Assembly: GCF_001997345.1 (NCBI RefSeq)
Contig: NZ_CP019606.1
Span: forward strand, 3,720,001 to 3,784,000
Source: Tessaracoccus aquimaris
Lineage (GTDB): Bacteria > Actinomycetota > Actinomycetes > Propionibacteriales > Propionibacteriaceae
Direction: 5' to 3'
Length of the DNA stretch: 64,000 nt
Positions 7,441 through 15,838 of this stretch are shown here, in pieces; positions within the stretch are counted from its first letter, which is position 1, and every line of letters starts with the position of its first letter. The notes under the pieces were generated by a model, which was given only the letters and a program-made list of their open reading frames with translations, made no database searches and was not told the DNA's origin. The position numbers and the translations under genes were made by a program.

Positions 7441-8832
7441 ATGGAAGATTGGACTCAGACACTCACGGCGGGGCCGCTGCTCGGCATCGCGGCCGCCGCC
7501 ATCGCGCTCATCCTGTTCCTGGTCATCAAGTTCAAGATGCACGCCTTCCTCGTGTTGATCATCGTGTCGCTGGCGACCGCGCTCGCCACCGGCCTGCCGT
7601 TCGCGCAGATCGTGCCGACGATGATCACAGGCTTCGGCGGGACGCTCGGATCGGTCGCCCTGCTCGTCGGCCTCGGAGCGATGCTCGGCCGACTCGTCGA
7701 GACATCGGGCGGTGCGCAGTCCCTCGCGGACGCGCTGATCCGGTTCTTCGGTGAGAAGCGGGCACCCTTCGCGCTCGGCTTCGCGTCGCTGATCTTCGGC
7801 TTCCCGATCTTCTTCGACGCCGGCCTTGTGGTGATGCTGCCGATCATCTTCGCCGTCGCGCGTCGCATGAAGGCGCCGGTGCTGCTCTACGGCCTTCCCG
7901 CCGCTGGCGCGTTCTCCGTGATGCACGTCTTCCTGCCGCCGCACCCCGGGCCGATCTCCGCGTCCGGCCTCTACAGCGCCAACGTCGGCTACGTCCTGAT
8001 CGCGGGCCTGATCGTCGCGCTGCCCACCTGGTACCTCGCCGGCTACCTGCTCGGCATGTGGATGGGCAACAAGTGGAAGCTTCCCGTCCCCGACCTGCTC
8101 TCCGGCGGTCGCCAGGACGACGACCAGCCGACCAACCCGCCCAGCGCTGGCACCATCGTCGCGCTGATGCTGCTCCCCGTCGCGCTGATCTTCCTCAACA
8201 CCGGCCTCAACATGGCCGGCAGCCTCGGCGCCGTCGACCCGAAGGCGACCTGGGTCGAGGTGCTGCGGATGCTCGGAGAGACCCCCGTAGCGCTGCTGAT
8301 CTCGGTGTTGGTCGCCTCCGTTGTGCTCGGCACCCGCCGTGGCAAGAACGGCACCGCCATCGAGAAGACCCTCGACAGCGCGCTCGGCCCCGTCTGCTCC
8401 GTGATTCTCGTCACCGGCGCGGGTGGCATGTTCGGCGGCGTGCTGCGCGCCTCCGGGATCGGCGACGCGCTCGCCGACCTGATGGGCGACCTCGGCATCC
8501 CGCTTGTCCTGGCGGTGTTCCTGGTGGCCGTGATCCTCCGCGTCGCTCAGGGCTCGGCGACCGTCGCCCTGGTCACCACCGCAGGCCTGATGGCGCCCGC
8601 CGTCGCCGCCGCCGGGCTCAACGACTTCCAGTTGGCCGCCATTGTGCTGGCCACCGGCGCAGGCTCCGTCGCCATCTCGCACGTCAACGACTCCGGCTTC
8701 TGGCTGGTCGGCCGACTGATGGGCATGGACGTCCCGACCACCCTGAAGACCTGGACGGTGATGGAGACGGCGATCGCCGTCATCGGTTTCGCGATCTCGG
8801 CTGGCATCTTCCTCCTGGCGGGGCTGCTGTGA
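7441..8832 (+). CDS. gntP: Gluconate permease, GntP family
   Basis: A 463-residue proton-coupled gluconate symporter of the inner membrane with about 12-14 hydrophobic segments. Family-typical stretches include GFGGTLGSVALLVGLGAMLG, GFPIFFDAGLVVMLPI, LPPHPGPISAS and the closing half with GSATVALVTTAG and HVNDSGFWLVG. AGGGAG precedes the ATG. The stop overlaps the next gene (TGATG), so uptake and phosphorylation of gluconate are co-translated. The divergent GntR protein is the expected regulator. Confidence 0.92.
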   Translation: MEDWTQTLTAGPLLGIAAAAIALILFLVIKFKMHAFLVLIIVSLATALATGLPFAQIVPTMITGFGGTLGSVALLVGLGAMLGRLVETSGGAQSLADALIRFFGEKRAPFALGFASLIFGFPIFFDAGLVVMLPIIFAVARRMKAPVLLYGLPAAGAFSVMHVFLPPHPGPISASGLYSANVGYVLIAGLIVALPTWYLAGYLLGMWMGNKWKLPVPDLLSGGRQDDDQPTNPPSAGTIVALMLLPVALIFLNTGLNMAGSLGAVDPKATWVEVLRMLGETPVALLISVLVASVVLGTRRGKNGTAIEKTLDSALGPVCSVILVTGAGGMFGGVLRASGIGDALADLMGDLGIPLVLAVFLVAVILRVAQGSATVALVTTAGLMAPAVAAAGLNDFQLAAIVLATGAGSVAISHVNDSGFWLVGRLMGMDVPTTLKTWTVMETAIAVIGFAISAGIFLLAGLL

Positions 8833-9356
8833 TGTCGCGACCCGTGCACGTGGTGGTGATGGGGGTCGCAGGGACCGGCAAGACGACCATCGGGCATGGC
8901 GTCGCCCAGCGGTTCGGCCTCGAGATGGCCGAGGGCGACGACTTCCACTCGGAGGCCAACAAGGCGAAGATGGCCGAGGGTCACCCCCTGACCGACGACG
9001 ACCGCTGGCCATGGTTGGGGTCGCTGCGGGACTGGATGACCGGCCATGCAGACGAGGGTCGCTCGACCGTGGTCGCCTGCTCCGCGCTGCGCGAGGGCTA
9101 CCGCGACGTGCTGCGCGAGGCCGACGGCGACGTGTTCTTCGTGCACCTGGTGCTCCCAGAGGACGTCAACGCGGACCGGCTCGCCGCCCGGAAGGGCCAC
9201 TACATGAAGTCGGGAATGCTCGACTCCCAGTTGGCCACCCTCGAGCCGCTCTCCGAGGTTGAGGACGGCGTCGAGGTGCTGAATACGGGCAAGCCGGAGG
9301 AGGTTGTCGCCGAGATCAACCAGGCGCTCAGCCTCCGGTTCCCGCAGCTCGACTGA
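8832..9356 (+). CDS. gntK: Gluconokinase
   Basis: It phosphorylates gluconate to 6-phosphogluconate. The 174 residues match the short P-loop gluconokinase family: GVAGTGKT at 11-18, EGDDFHSEANKAKM (substrate loop), PLTDDDRWPWL and ACSALREGYRDVLR, followed by ARKGHYMKSGMLDSQLATLE. The start codon overlaps the gntP stop, which makes a two-gene unit. Confidence 0.92.
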   Translation: MSRPVHVVVMGVAGTGKTTIGHGVAQRFGLEMAEGDDFHSEANKAKMAEGHPLTDDDRWPWLGSLRDWMTGHADEGRSTVVACSALREGYRDVLREADGDVFFVHLVLPEDVNADRLAARKGHYMKSGMLDSQLATLEPLSEVEDGVEVLNTGKPEEVVAEINQALSLRFPQLD

Positions 9357-9422
9357 GCACGGAGGTCTTGTGCCCGGCGCTGGGCAGGTGCTAATGTTTG
9401 GCGTCGGGTCGCAAGGCCCACT

Positions 9423-9505
9423 GCGCGCGTGGCGGAATGGCAGACGCGCTGGCTTCAGGTGCCAGTGCCCGCAAGGGCGTGGAGGTTCAACTCCTCTCGC
9501 GCGCA
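9423..9505 (+). tRNA. tRNA-Leu (anticodon CAG)
   Basis: The acceptor stem GCGCGCG (9423-9429) pairs with CGCGCGC (9498-9504), and the discriminator is A. The anticodon stem CTGGC/GCCAG frames the loop TTCAGGT, giving anticodon CAG, which reads CUG. A long variable arm (TGCCCGCAAGGGCG) and the T-arm GGAGG-TTCAACT-CCTCT fit a class II leucine tRNA. The terminal CCA is not encoded (CAA follows). Confidence 0.95.
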
Positions 9506-9512
9506 CAACCCA

Positions 9513-9541
9513 CAAGGCCCCAGGAACATCCTGGGGCCTTG
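9513..9541 (+). terminator. Hairpin terminator after tRNA-Leu
   Basis: CAAGGCCCCAGG and CCTGGGGCCTTG form a perfect 12-bp stem around the loop AACAT, eight bases after the tRNA. It ends in CTTGTTG, a weak U-rich tail. Confidence 0.75.
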
Positions 9542-9586
9542 TTGCCGTTCCGGGGCGTCGGTTGGGGCGGGGCTAGGCTCGCGGGC

Positions 9587-11281
9587 ATGGGTAAGAGCAT
9601 GGACGGGCAGCTCGCGCGCCTCGTCGAGCTCGCCGAGGCGGGGGCCGACGACGACGTCCGGCGCGCGATGCTCGCCTGGAGCCCCTCGGAACTGGTCGCC
9701 GCCCAGTGGACCGCGCGGAACGGCTACCACGGCATCTCGACGATCGACGGGGTCGGCATGGGTGCGTCCTGGCTGCTCGGACTCTCGCGCGACGGGCGCT
9801 GCCGCGAGGCCGCCGTCGTGCGGATGTCTGCCGATGCGTCGCCGCTCACCGACCGGATCCTCGCGCTGCTGCTCTCCGACCATGTCCGACAGGTGCGTGA
9901 ACGGGCGGACCGGGTCGCACGCTCGCGGCTCGACCGGGCCCGCGCGTCCGCGTCGCTTCCCGTGCTGATCGCGCTGCGCGACCGGGTGCTGGGTGCCGAG
10001 GCCCTGCGCGGCTACTGCGAGGCGATCGTCTCCGAACTCGACGCCGAGCCCTGGACGCTCGCCTGGCTGAGCGACGACAGACAGACCCGACGCTGGGCCG
10101 TTCGCTCGTGGATGGAGGGACGCCGTCCGCTCGGGGAGGTGCTGCAGCGGCTCGACACCGAGCCCGACCCGTCGGTCGCCGCGATCTACGTGGGCCACGT
10201 CATCTGGCGGGCGAAGGCCGCCGACGCCGAGCCGCTCGTCGCCTCGGGCAACGCCAGGGTGCGGGCCGCGGGCGTCTGGCTGACCGCCGATCCCGTCGGC
10301 TCGGGGATCGACGCGCTGCTCGGCGACCGGTCGAGGCTGGTGCGCGCCGCGGCGCAGCACCGGCTGACGTCGGCCGGGGTGGACGTCGCGGCGTGGTACC
10401 GGCGCTGGTGGGACTCCTCCCAATCGCCGCGCGCGCTCACCGGGCTGGTGGAGGTCGGCGCGGAACTCGACCGCGAGGCGCTCCTTGGGCTGATCTCCGA
10501 ACGCGAGCCCGGAACCTCGGCGACCGCGGTGCGGGGGCTCGAGTCCCGCCGCCTCGACCCCGACACCTTCACCCTGCTCGCGGGGCTGCTGCGCGACCCG
10601 ATGCTCGGCCCGACCTCCGTGGCGACCCTGCGCCGCTCCGGTGGATGGAGTTACGACGACCTCGCCCCGGCGTGGGCACGCGCGGACGCGGCCACCCGCG
10701 GTCGACTTGCGAGGGCCCTTGCAAGCCGCGACGGCTGGGACCGCGTCCGGGCAGGCCTACTCGCGGCGTCCGATCCCGACCTCGGTCACCTTGGCGCCGA
10801 CCTCGTCGGCCAGGCGGCGGTGCTGCGCAGCCCCTACGTCCGAGAGCCCTATCAGGACGACCCGGAGCGTCGCGCCGACCTGGAGCGACTGCTCGGCGAG
10901 GCAGACCTCGACCTTCGTCTGAGGCGCCTCGTCGAGGAGCGGGCAGGCCTTGAACTGACCCCGGAGCCGAGCAGGCTGGACGGCTGGTCGTCGGCGCACG
11001 CGGCGCTGCTGCTCGCGCTTGCTGGCACGGGCCGACTGCTGCGCCCGAGCCTTCCGCTCGCCGCGGTGCGCCGCTCGGCCGCCTTCGCGATCGGCATCCA
11101 GCTGGGCGCAGACGAACTCGACGAGGCGGTGCGCAGGCTGATCGGCGCTGGCCTGGTCGTCCCGCCCCGCGGAGACGACCTCGCACTGACGTCAGAGGGT
11201 CGCTCGCTCGTGCGTGGGTTGCACGCCCACGCCCCGGGCGCCGTCGAAGAGGCCCTGGCGAGGCTCGAGATCCGCGCCTGA
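9587..11281 (+). CDS. Hypothetical protein, 564 residues, helical repeats likely
   Basis: I do not recognise a family. The protein is leucine-, alanine- and arginine-rich and looks like a long run of helix pairs (e.g. RVRAAGVWLTADPVGSGIDAL, SRLVRAAAQHRLTSAGVDV, GTSATAVRGLESRRL), which suggests an alpha-solenoid of HEAT type. No signal peptide, membrane helix or enzyme motif is evident. TAGGCT (9574-9579) stands seven bases before this ATG and no Shine-Dalgarno is present, which supports a leaderless start. An in-frame ATG at 9599 is the alternative. The gene is convergent with the CE7 esterase. Confidence 0.75.
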   Translation: MGKSMDGQLARLVELAEAGADDDVRRAMLAWSPSELVAAQWTARNGYHGISTIDGVGMGASWLLGLSRDGRCREAAVVRMSADASPLTDRILALLLSDHVRQVRERADRVARSRLDRARASASLPVLIALRDRVLGAEALRGYCEAIVSELDAEPWTLAWLSDDRQTRRWAVRSWMEGRRPLGEVLQRLDTEPDPSVAAIYVGHVIWRAKAADAEPLVASGNARVRAAGVWLTADPVGSGIDALLGDRSRLVRAAAQHRLTSAGVDVAAWYRRWWDSSQSPRALTGLVEVGAELDREALLGLISEREPGTSATAVRGLESRRLDPDTFTLLAGLLRDPMLGPTSVATLRRSGGWSYDDLAPAWARADAATRGRLARALASRDGWDRVRAGLLAASDPDLGHLGADLVGQAAVLRSPYVREPYQDDPERRADLERLLGEADLDLRLRRLVEERAGLELTPEPSRLDGWSSAHAALLLALAGTGRLLRPSLPLAAVRRSAAFAIGIQLGADELDEAVRRLIGAGLVVPPRGDDLALTSEGRSLVRGLHAHAPGAVEEALARLEIRA

Positions 11282-11283
11282 GC

Positions 11284-11311
11284 GCGCGCCGACCCGAGAG
11301 GGCCGGCGCGC
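11284..11311. terminator. Bidirectional hairpin between convergent genes
   Basis: GCGCGCCG (11284-11291) and CGGCGCGC (11304-11311) form an 8-bp GC stem with a 12-base loop, between the stop of the 564-residue gene and the esterase stop. No U-tract follows. Confidence 0.4.
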
Positions 11312-11317
11312 GGCGGA

Positions 11318-12289
11318 TCAGCGGGCCAGCACGTCCTTCAGCCAGCTGATCTGACGAAGCCGCTGCTGGAAGGCGCCGCCCTCGTGGTCGTTGAAGTCGT
11401 AGGTGGCGATCGACTTCTCGGCGGCGTAGGAGTGGTAGGCCGCGAAGATCGTCGACGGCGGGCAGACCTGGTCCATCAGGGCCGCGGAGAAGAACGCGGG
11501 AGCCTCGGCGCGCTTGGCGAAGTTCACGCCGTCGAAGTAGCTCAGCGTCGAGAAGACGGTCTCGACCGCGCCACGGTGGATCGACAGGTAGCGGGTGATC
11601 TCCGCGTAGGGGTCTCGGTCGCAGATGTCGACCGCGCGGCGGTAGTGGCACAGAAACGGCACGTCAGGCATCGCGCCAACCAGTTCGGGGACGAGCCCCG
11701 CCACGGCGAGCGCCAGCCCGCCGCCCTGGCTGCCGCCGTTGACGGCGACCCGCTCCGGGTCGACCCCGGGCAACTCGCGCACCGCGTCGGTCGCCCGGAC
11801 GGCGTCTGTCATCAGGCGTCGGTAGTAGTACGTCTGCGGGTCCTCGATGCCCCGGGTCATGAAGCCGGGCGTCTGCGGGCCTGAACCGTGCGGATCGCCG
11901 GTCGCGCCGCCGGTTCCCCAGTTGGAACCCTGGCCGCGGGTGTCCATGAACAGGTGTGCGAAGCCCGCGGCTGCCCAGTGCAACTGCGCGCCAGGCAGGT
12001 CGCGCCCGCCGCCGTAGCCGATGTACTCGACGACCGCGGGAAGCGGCCCCTCCGCGCCCTTCGGCAGCGTCAGCCACGCCTTGACGGGGTCGCCCGCGAA
12101 GCCAGCGAAGGTGACGTCGAAGATGTCGAACGAGGTCAGGGGGGAGTCGACGCGCTCGGCTTTGACGTCGCTCGGCAGCGAGCGCGCCTCGGTGAGCGTG
12201 TCGCCCCAGAACTGGTCGAAGTCGTCGGGCTCAAGCACCTGGGGCCGGTAGTTGCGCAGCTCATCCAGGGTCATGTCGGTGCGTGCCAC
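11318..12289 (-). CDS. CE7-family acetyl esterase (acetylxylan esterase/cephalosporin-C deacetylase)
   Basis: A 323-residue cytoplasmic alpha/beta hydrolase of the AXE1/CE7 family. The family's RGQ motif is present (DTRGQGSNWG), the nucleophile serine is in GGSQGGG (about residue 188), the aspartate in MDQVCPP (about 271) and the histidine in NDHEGG (about 302). CE7 enzymes remove acetyl groups from small esterified sugars. The gene starts 16 bases after the stop of the GntR gene of the sialic-acid island. Removal of O-acetyl groups from imported sialic acid is therefore an attractive inference, a role usually held by unrelated NanS esterases. Confidence 0.85.
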   Translation of the reverse strand: MARTDMTLDELRNYRPQVLEPDDFDQFWGDTLTEARSLPSDVKAERVDSPLTSFDIFDVTFAGFAGDPVKAWLTLPKGAEGPLPAVVEYIGYGGGRDLPGAQLHWAAAGFAHLFMDTRGQGSNWGTGGATGDPHGSGPQTPGFMTRGIEDPQTYYYRRLMTDAVRATDAVRELPGVDPERVAVNGGSQGGGLALAVAGLVPELVGAMPDVPFLCHYRRAVDICDRDPYAEITRYLSIHRGAVETVFSTLSYFDGVNFAKRAEAPAFFSAALMDQVCPPSTIFAAYHSYAAEKSIATYDFNDHEGGAFQQRLRQISWLKDVLAR

Positions 12290-12305
12290 GGGGGAGTTCC
12301 TCTCG

Positions 12306-13028
12306 TCAGTGGGCGTCGGTGCCGCTGGGGGCGGTCGAGTCGAGCACTCTCAGGAGTGGAGCGTAGTGCGCCTCGACTGCCTCGCGATAGGCCTCCAGGT
12401 TCCCGGCGCGCGCAGCGTCGAGCATGTCCTGGTGGGCGCGGACGGTGTCGTCCATGTCGCGCGGCGTCGGGACCCCCAGCCTCGGGCCGACCAAGGTGTA
12501 GACATCCCAGAAGGCGGCCACGAGTTGCCGGTACAACTCGTTGCCGATCAGGCTCGCGATCTGCAGGTGGAACTCGCGGTCCTCCGACGCGAAGTTCTCC
12601 TTTCGCTCACCCTTGATGGCCATTTCCCGGCATACCGTGCTGAGTTCGCTGGCCTCCTGCCCGGTCAAATGCGCAACGACTTGGGGCGCGATCGCCAGAT
12701 CGAGGGCCAACCGCACCTCGACGACGTGGCGGAGCGTCTCGAAGTCGCGGCCGGGGAGCACGACGCCCTTGAAGGTCAGTCCCTCCACCAGCGGACGCAG
12801 GGACATCTCGCCGACGAACATGCCGGTCCCGTGCCGCACCTCGATGATGTCGAGCGTAGCCAGCGTGCGAATGGCCTCCCGGAGGTTGGCCCGCGAGACG
12901 TCCAGGAGTTCCGCGAGTTGGGCCTCCGTCGGCAGGGGATCGCCCGGCTTGAGGCCACGGGAGATGATCAACTCCTTCACGGCGTCGATGCTCTGGCGCA
13001 GCCGTAGGGGTTCACGAATTCTCGCCAT
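12306..13028 (-). CDS. GntR-family (FadR subfamily) regulator, probable NanR
   Basis: A 240-residue regulator. The winged helix (LPTEAQLAELLDVSRANLREAI; VRHGTGMFV) is followed by an FCD domain (EDREFHLQIASLIGN; RAHQDMLDAA). It lies head to head with the ABC importer and nan genes, with a perfect palindrome between them, and is therefore the likely repressor of the island. I chose the ATG at 13028 because AGGGAG sits five bases upstream. A GTG at 13034 would be only two bases from that site. Confidence 0.85.
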   Translation of the reverse strand: MARIREPLRLRQSIDAVKELIISRGLKPGDPLPTEAQLAELLDVSRANLREAIRTLATLDIIEVRHGTGMFVGEMSLRPLVEGLTFKGVVLPGRDFETLRHVVEVRLALDLAIAPQVVAHLTGQEASELSTVCREMAIKGERKENFASEDREFHLQIASLIGNELYRQLVAAFWDVYTLVGPRLGVPTPRDMDDTVRAHQDMLDAARAGNLEAYREAVEAHYAPLLRVLDSTAPSGTDAH

Positions 13029-13078
13029 TTTCACTCCCTGGTGTTGACTGATGACCCTATTGTGGCAGAGTATTCGGA

Positions 13079-13094
13079 TATCAGATGTCTGATA
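13079..13094. promoter_or_regulatory. Probable operator of the nan regulator
   Basis: TATCAGA-TG-TCTGATA is a perfect 7+7 inverted repeat in the 97-base space between the regulator and the binding-protein gene. Its size and symmetry suit a FadR-type dimer. It lies 32-47 bases before the binding-protein start. Confidence 0.65.
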
Positions 13095-13125
13095 ACCCCC
13101 GAGATTTTCGTGTCAAGGAGACTCA

Positions 13126-14757
13126 ATGATGAATCCCACCCCGGTGCCCCGACGGGATCTGTTCAGGTACGCGGGCGCCTTCGGAGCCGCCGCCGCGTTC
13201 ACCGCGACCCTTTCGGCCTGCGGCAAGCAGGCGCCGATCAGCACCCCGCCCGCCACTGCCGGCTCAGGCAGCCCCGCCGCATCGGCAGCCCCAGGGGGCG
13301 CCGACGGCACCATCACCGCCGCGATCTCCTACGAGCTCGGCACCAACGGCTACGACCCGATGACCACGACCGCCGCCCTCACGCAGGCCGTCAACTGGCA
13401 CACCCTCGAGGGCCTCACCGAGCTGAACCCCGCCTCGCGCGAGGTCTACGCCGCGCTCGCCGCCGACCTCCCCAAGCAGGTCGACGACACTACCTACGAG
13501 GTGACGCTGCGCGACAAGGCCGTGTTCCACGACGGCTCGCCCGTCACCACCGATGACGTCGCCTTCTCGTTCGCGCGGGTCCTCGACCCGGCCAACAAGA
13601 GCCTGTTCGCCTCCTTCATCCCGTTCCTGGAATCGGTCACCAAGAAGGACGACACGACGGTCACCGTCAAGCTGAAGTACGCCTTCTCGCTGGTCGCCGA
13701 GCGCCTCTCCGTTGTCAAGATCGTCCCGAAGGCCGCCGTCGAGAAGGACGCGAAGGCCTTCGACCTGAACCCCGTCGGCAGCGGCCCCTGGAAGATGACC
13801 GACAACGGCGCAAGCTCGCAGCAGGTGGTCTTCGAGCGCAACGACGCCTACAACGGCCCGCATCCGGCCAAGGCGAAGTCGATGACCTGGCAGATCATCC
13901 CCGACGACTCGACCAGGACCAACGCGCTCAGCTCCGACACGGTGCAGGCCATCGACTCGGTCCCCGCCGCCAACCTGGCGACCCTGTCCCAGACCAAGTC
14001 GGTCGCCGCTGAGCAGGGCTTCGGGCTGCTGTTCGCCATGTTCAACTGCGGCCTCGCGCCGATGGACGACGTGCGCAACCGCCAGGCGGTCATGTACGCC
14101 CTCGACTACGAGAAGATCTGCAAGGTCGGCATGTCCGACCTCGCGACCCCCGCGACGAGCTTCGTCCAGAAGGAGCACCCATCCTACAACGCCGCGAAGG
14201 TCCAGTACCCGGGCGGCGCGGACAAGGCGAAGGCGCTGCTCGCCGAGACGGGTCTGAAGAAGATCCGCGTGCTCGCCTCCGACCACGGCTGGTTCGCCAG
14301 CGTCCGCCCGATGATCAAGGAGTCGCTCGAGGCCGTCGGCCTGACGGTCGACTACCAGGAGAAGAAGTCCTCGGACGTGTACGCGACCATCGACTCCGAC
14401 CCGAACGCCTTCGACGTGGTCATCGCCCCCGGTGACCCGTCGGTGTTCGGCGACGACGCCGACCTGCTGCTTCGCTGGTGGTACACCGGCGACACCTGGA
14501 CCGACTCGCGCATGCACTGGAAGGGCCAGGAGTCCTACACCAAGGTGCAGGGACTGCTCGACACCGCCTCCAAGTCGACGGGCGACGAGCAGAAGAAGTC
14601 CTGGTTCGAGATCTACGACGTGGTCAGCGAGGCCGTGCCGATGTACCCGATCTTCCACCGCAAGGCCCCGACGGCGTTCGACTCGAAGACACTCCAGGGC
14701 TTCAAGCCGATCGCGGTGACCGGGCTCTCGTTCGTCGACGTGGCCTCGTCCAAGTAG
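13126..14757 (+). CDS. ABC importer solute-binding lipoprotein, family 5
   Basis: A 543-residue extracytoplasmic binding protein of the peptide/nickel (family 5) class. The N-terminus has RRDLF (9-13), a hydrophobic stretch and the lipobox LSAC with Cys32, so Tat export and lipid anchoring are likely. The family signature [19 protein letters not shown] is present. It heads the operon with permeases, ATPases, NanA, NanK and NanE. By analogy with the family-5 sialic-acid importers SatABCD and the corynebacterial Sia system, it probably binds sialic acid rather than peptides. AAGGAG precedes the start. Confidence 0.85.
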   Translation: MMNPTPVPRRDLFRYAGAFGAAAAFTATLSACGKQAPISTPPATAGSGSPAASAAPGGADGTITAAISYELGTNGYDPMTTTAALTQAVNWHTLEGLTELNPASREVYAALAADLPKQVDDTTYEVTLRDKAVFHDGSPVTTDDVAFSFARVLDPANKSLFASFIPFLESVTKKDDTTVTVKLKYAFSLVAERLSVVKIVPKAAVEKDAKAFDLNPVGSGPWKMTDNGASSQQVVFERNDAYNGPHPAKAKSMTWQIIPDDSTRTNALSSDTVQAIDSVPAANLATLSQTKSVAAEQGFGLLFAMFNCGLAPMDDVRNRQAVMYALDYEKICKVGMSDLATPATSFVQKEHPSYNAAKVQYPGGADKAKALLAETGLKKIRVLASDHGWFASVRPMIKESLEAVGLTVDYQEKKSSDVYATIDSDPNAFDVVIAPGDPSVFGDDADLLLRWWYTGDTWTDSRMHWKGQESYTKVQGLLDTASKSTGDEQKKSWFEIYDVVSEAVPMYPIFHRKAPTAFDSKTLQGFKPIAVTGLSFVDVASSK

Positions 14758-14785
14758 CACACGACGCTTCCAGCACCATGACGTC

Positions 14786-14820
14786 GGAAGGGGTGGCGTG
14801 ACGCTCACGCCACCCCTTCC
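14786..14820 (+). terminator. Strong intercistronic hairpin after the binding-protein gene
   Basis: A perfect 16-bp stem (GGAAGGGGTGGCGTGA with its exact complement) has only a 3-base loop and no U-tract. It sits between the binding-protein and permease genes. Such structures usually attenuate transcription or protect the upstream mRNA, giving more binding protein than permease. Confidence 0.6.
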
Positions 14821-14872
14821 GCACGCCCATTCCGGGCTGATCGCCCACACCTCCTCTGGTTAGGAGCCCTCA

Positions 14873-15838
14873 GTGTCAAACCTCCTCCGCCTCCTCGGAC
14901 GACGCCTCATCGCGTTGCCGATCATGGTGCTGGGTGTCACGCTGCTGGTGTTCGTCGTGATGTCGTTCTCCAGTGCCGACCCGGCCCGACTCGCCCTCGG
15001 CGAGAGCGCCTCGGCCGACGCCCTCCAGGCCTACCGCGATGCGCACGGCCTGTCCGACCCGATGTTCGTGCGCTACGGCCGTTACCTCGCGGGCCTCGTC
15101 CAGGGCGACCTCGGCGAGTCCTTCACCGGGGTGCCGATCTCTCAGTTGGTCGCCAAGAACTTCCCCGTCACCCTCCAGATCACGCTCGTCGGTCTGCTGA
15201 TGGGCGTCGCCCTCGCGCTCGTGCTCGGCGTCGTCGCCGCGCTCTACCGAGACAAGTGGCCCGACCAGGTCATCCGGATCTTCTCCATCGCGAGCCTCGC
15301 GACGCCGTCGTTCTGGCTTGCGCTGCTGCTGATCCAGGCGTTCGGCAACGTCCCGGGCGGCACCTACACCTTTCCCGCGGTCGTCACAGAATGGGTCAAG
15401 TTCAGCGCCGACCCGGGAGCGTGGGCGACGCAGATCTTCCTCCCCGCGTTCGCCTGCGCCATCCCACTCAGCGGCTCGCTGACCCGCGTGGTTCGGACCT
15501 CGATGGTCGAGGAACTGGACCGCGACTACGTCCGCACCGCGATCGGCGCCGGCGTGCCGCGCACGGAGGTCGTCGCACGGAACGTGCTGCGCAACGCGCT
15601 CATCACGCCGCTGACGGTGCTCGGCCTGCGCATCGGCTACATGATGGGCGGCGCCGTCGTGATCGAGATGATCTTCAACATCCAGGGCATGGGCCAGTTG
15701 ATCTTCCAGGGCATCACCCGCAACGACATCAACATTGTGCAGGGCGTCACCATCACGGTCGCCATCGCCTTCATCGTCATCAACATGGTCGTCGACCTCC
15801 TGTACGTGCTCGTCAACCCGCGAATCAGGAGCATCTGA
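14873..15838 (+). CDS. ABC importer permease, DppB/OppB type
   Basis: A 321-residue inner-membrane permease with about six helices. The N-terminal RLIALPIMVLGVTLLVFVVM is typical of DppB, and the coupling loop DYVRTAIGAGVPRTEVVARNVL carries the EAA-like glycine that contacts the ATPase. The start is GTG at 14873, with AGGAG six bases upstream. The stop overlaps the next start (TGATG). Confidence 0.9.
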   Translation: MSNLLRLLGRRLIALPIMVLGVTLLVFVVMSFSSADPARLALGESASADALQAYRDAHGLSDPMFVRYGRYLAGLVQGDLGESFTGVPISQLVAKNFPVTLQITLVGLLMGVALALVLGVVAALYRDKWPDQVIRIFSIASLATPSFWLALLLIQAFGNVPGGTYTFPAVVTEWVKFSADPGAWATQIFLPAFACAIPLSGSLTRVVRTSMVEELDRDYVRTAIGAGVPRTEVVARNVLRNALITPLTVLGLRIGYMMGGAVVIEMIFNIQGMGQLIFQGITRNDINIVQGVTITVAIAFIVINMVVDLLYVLVNPRIRSI

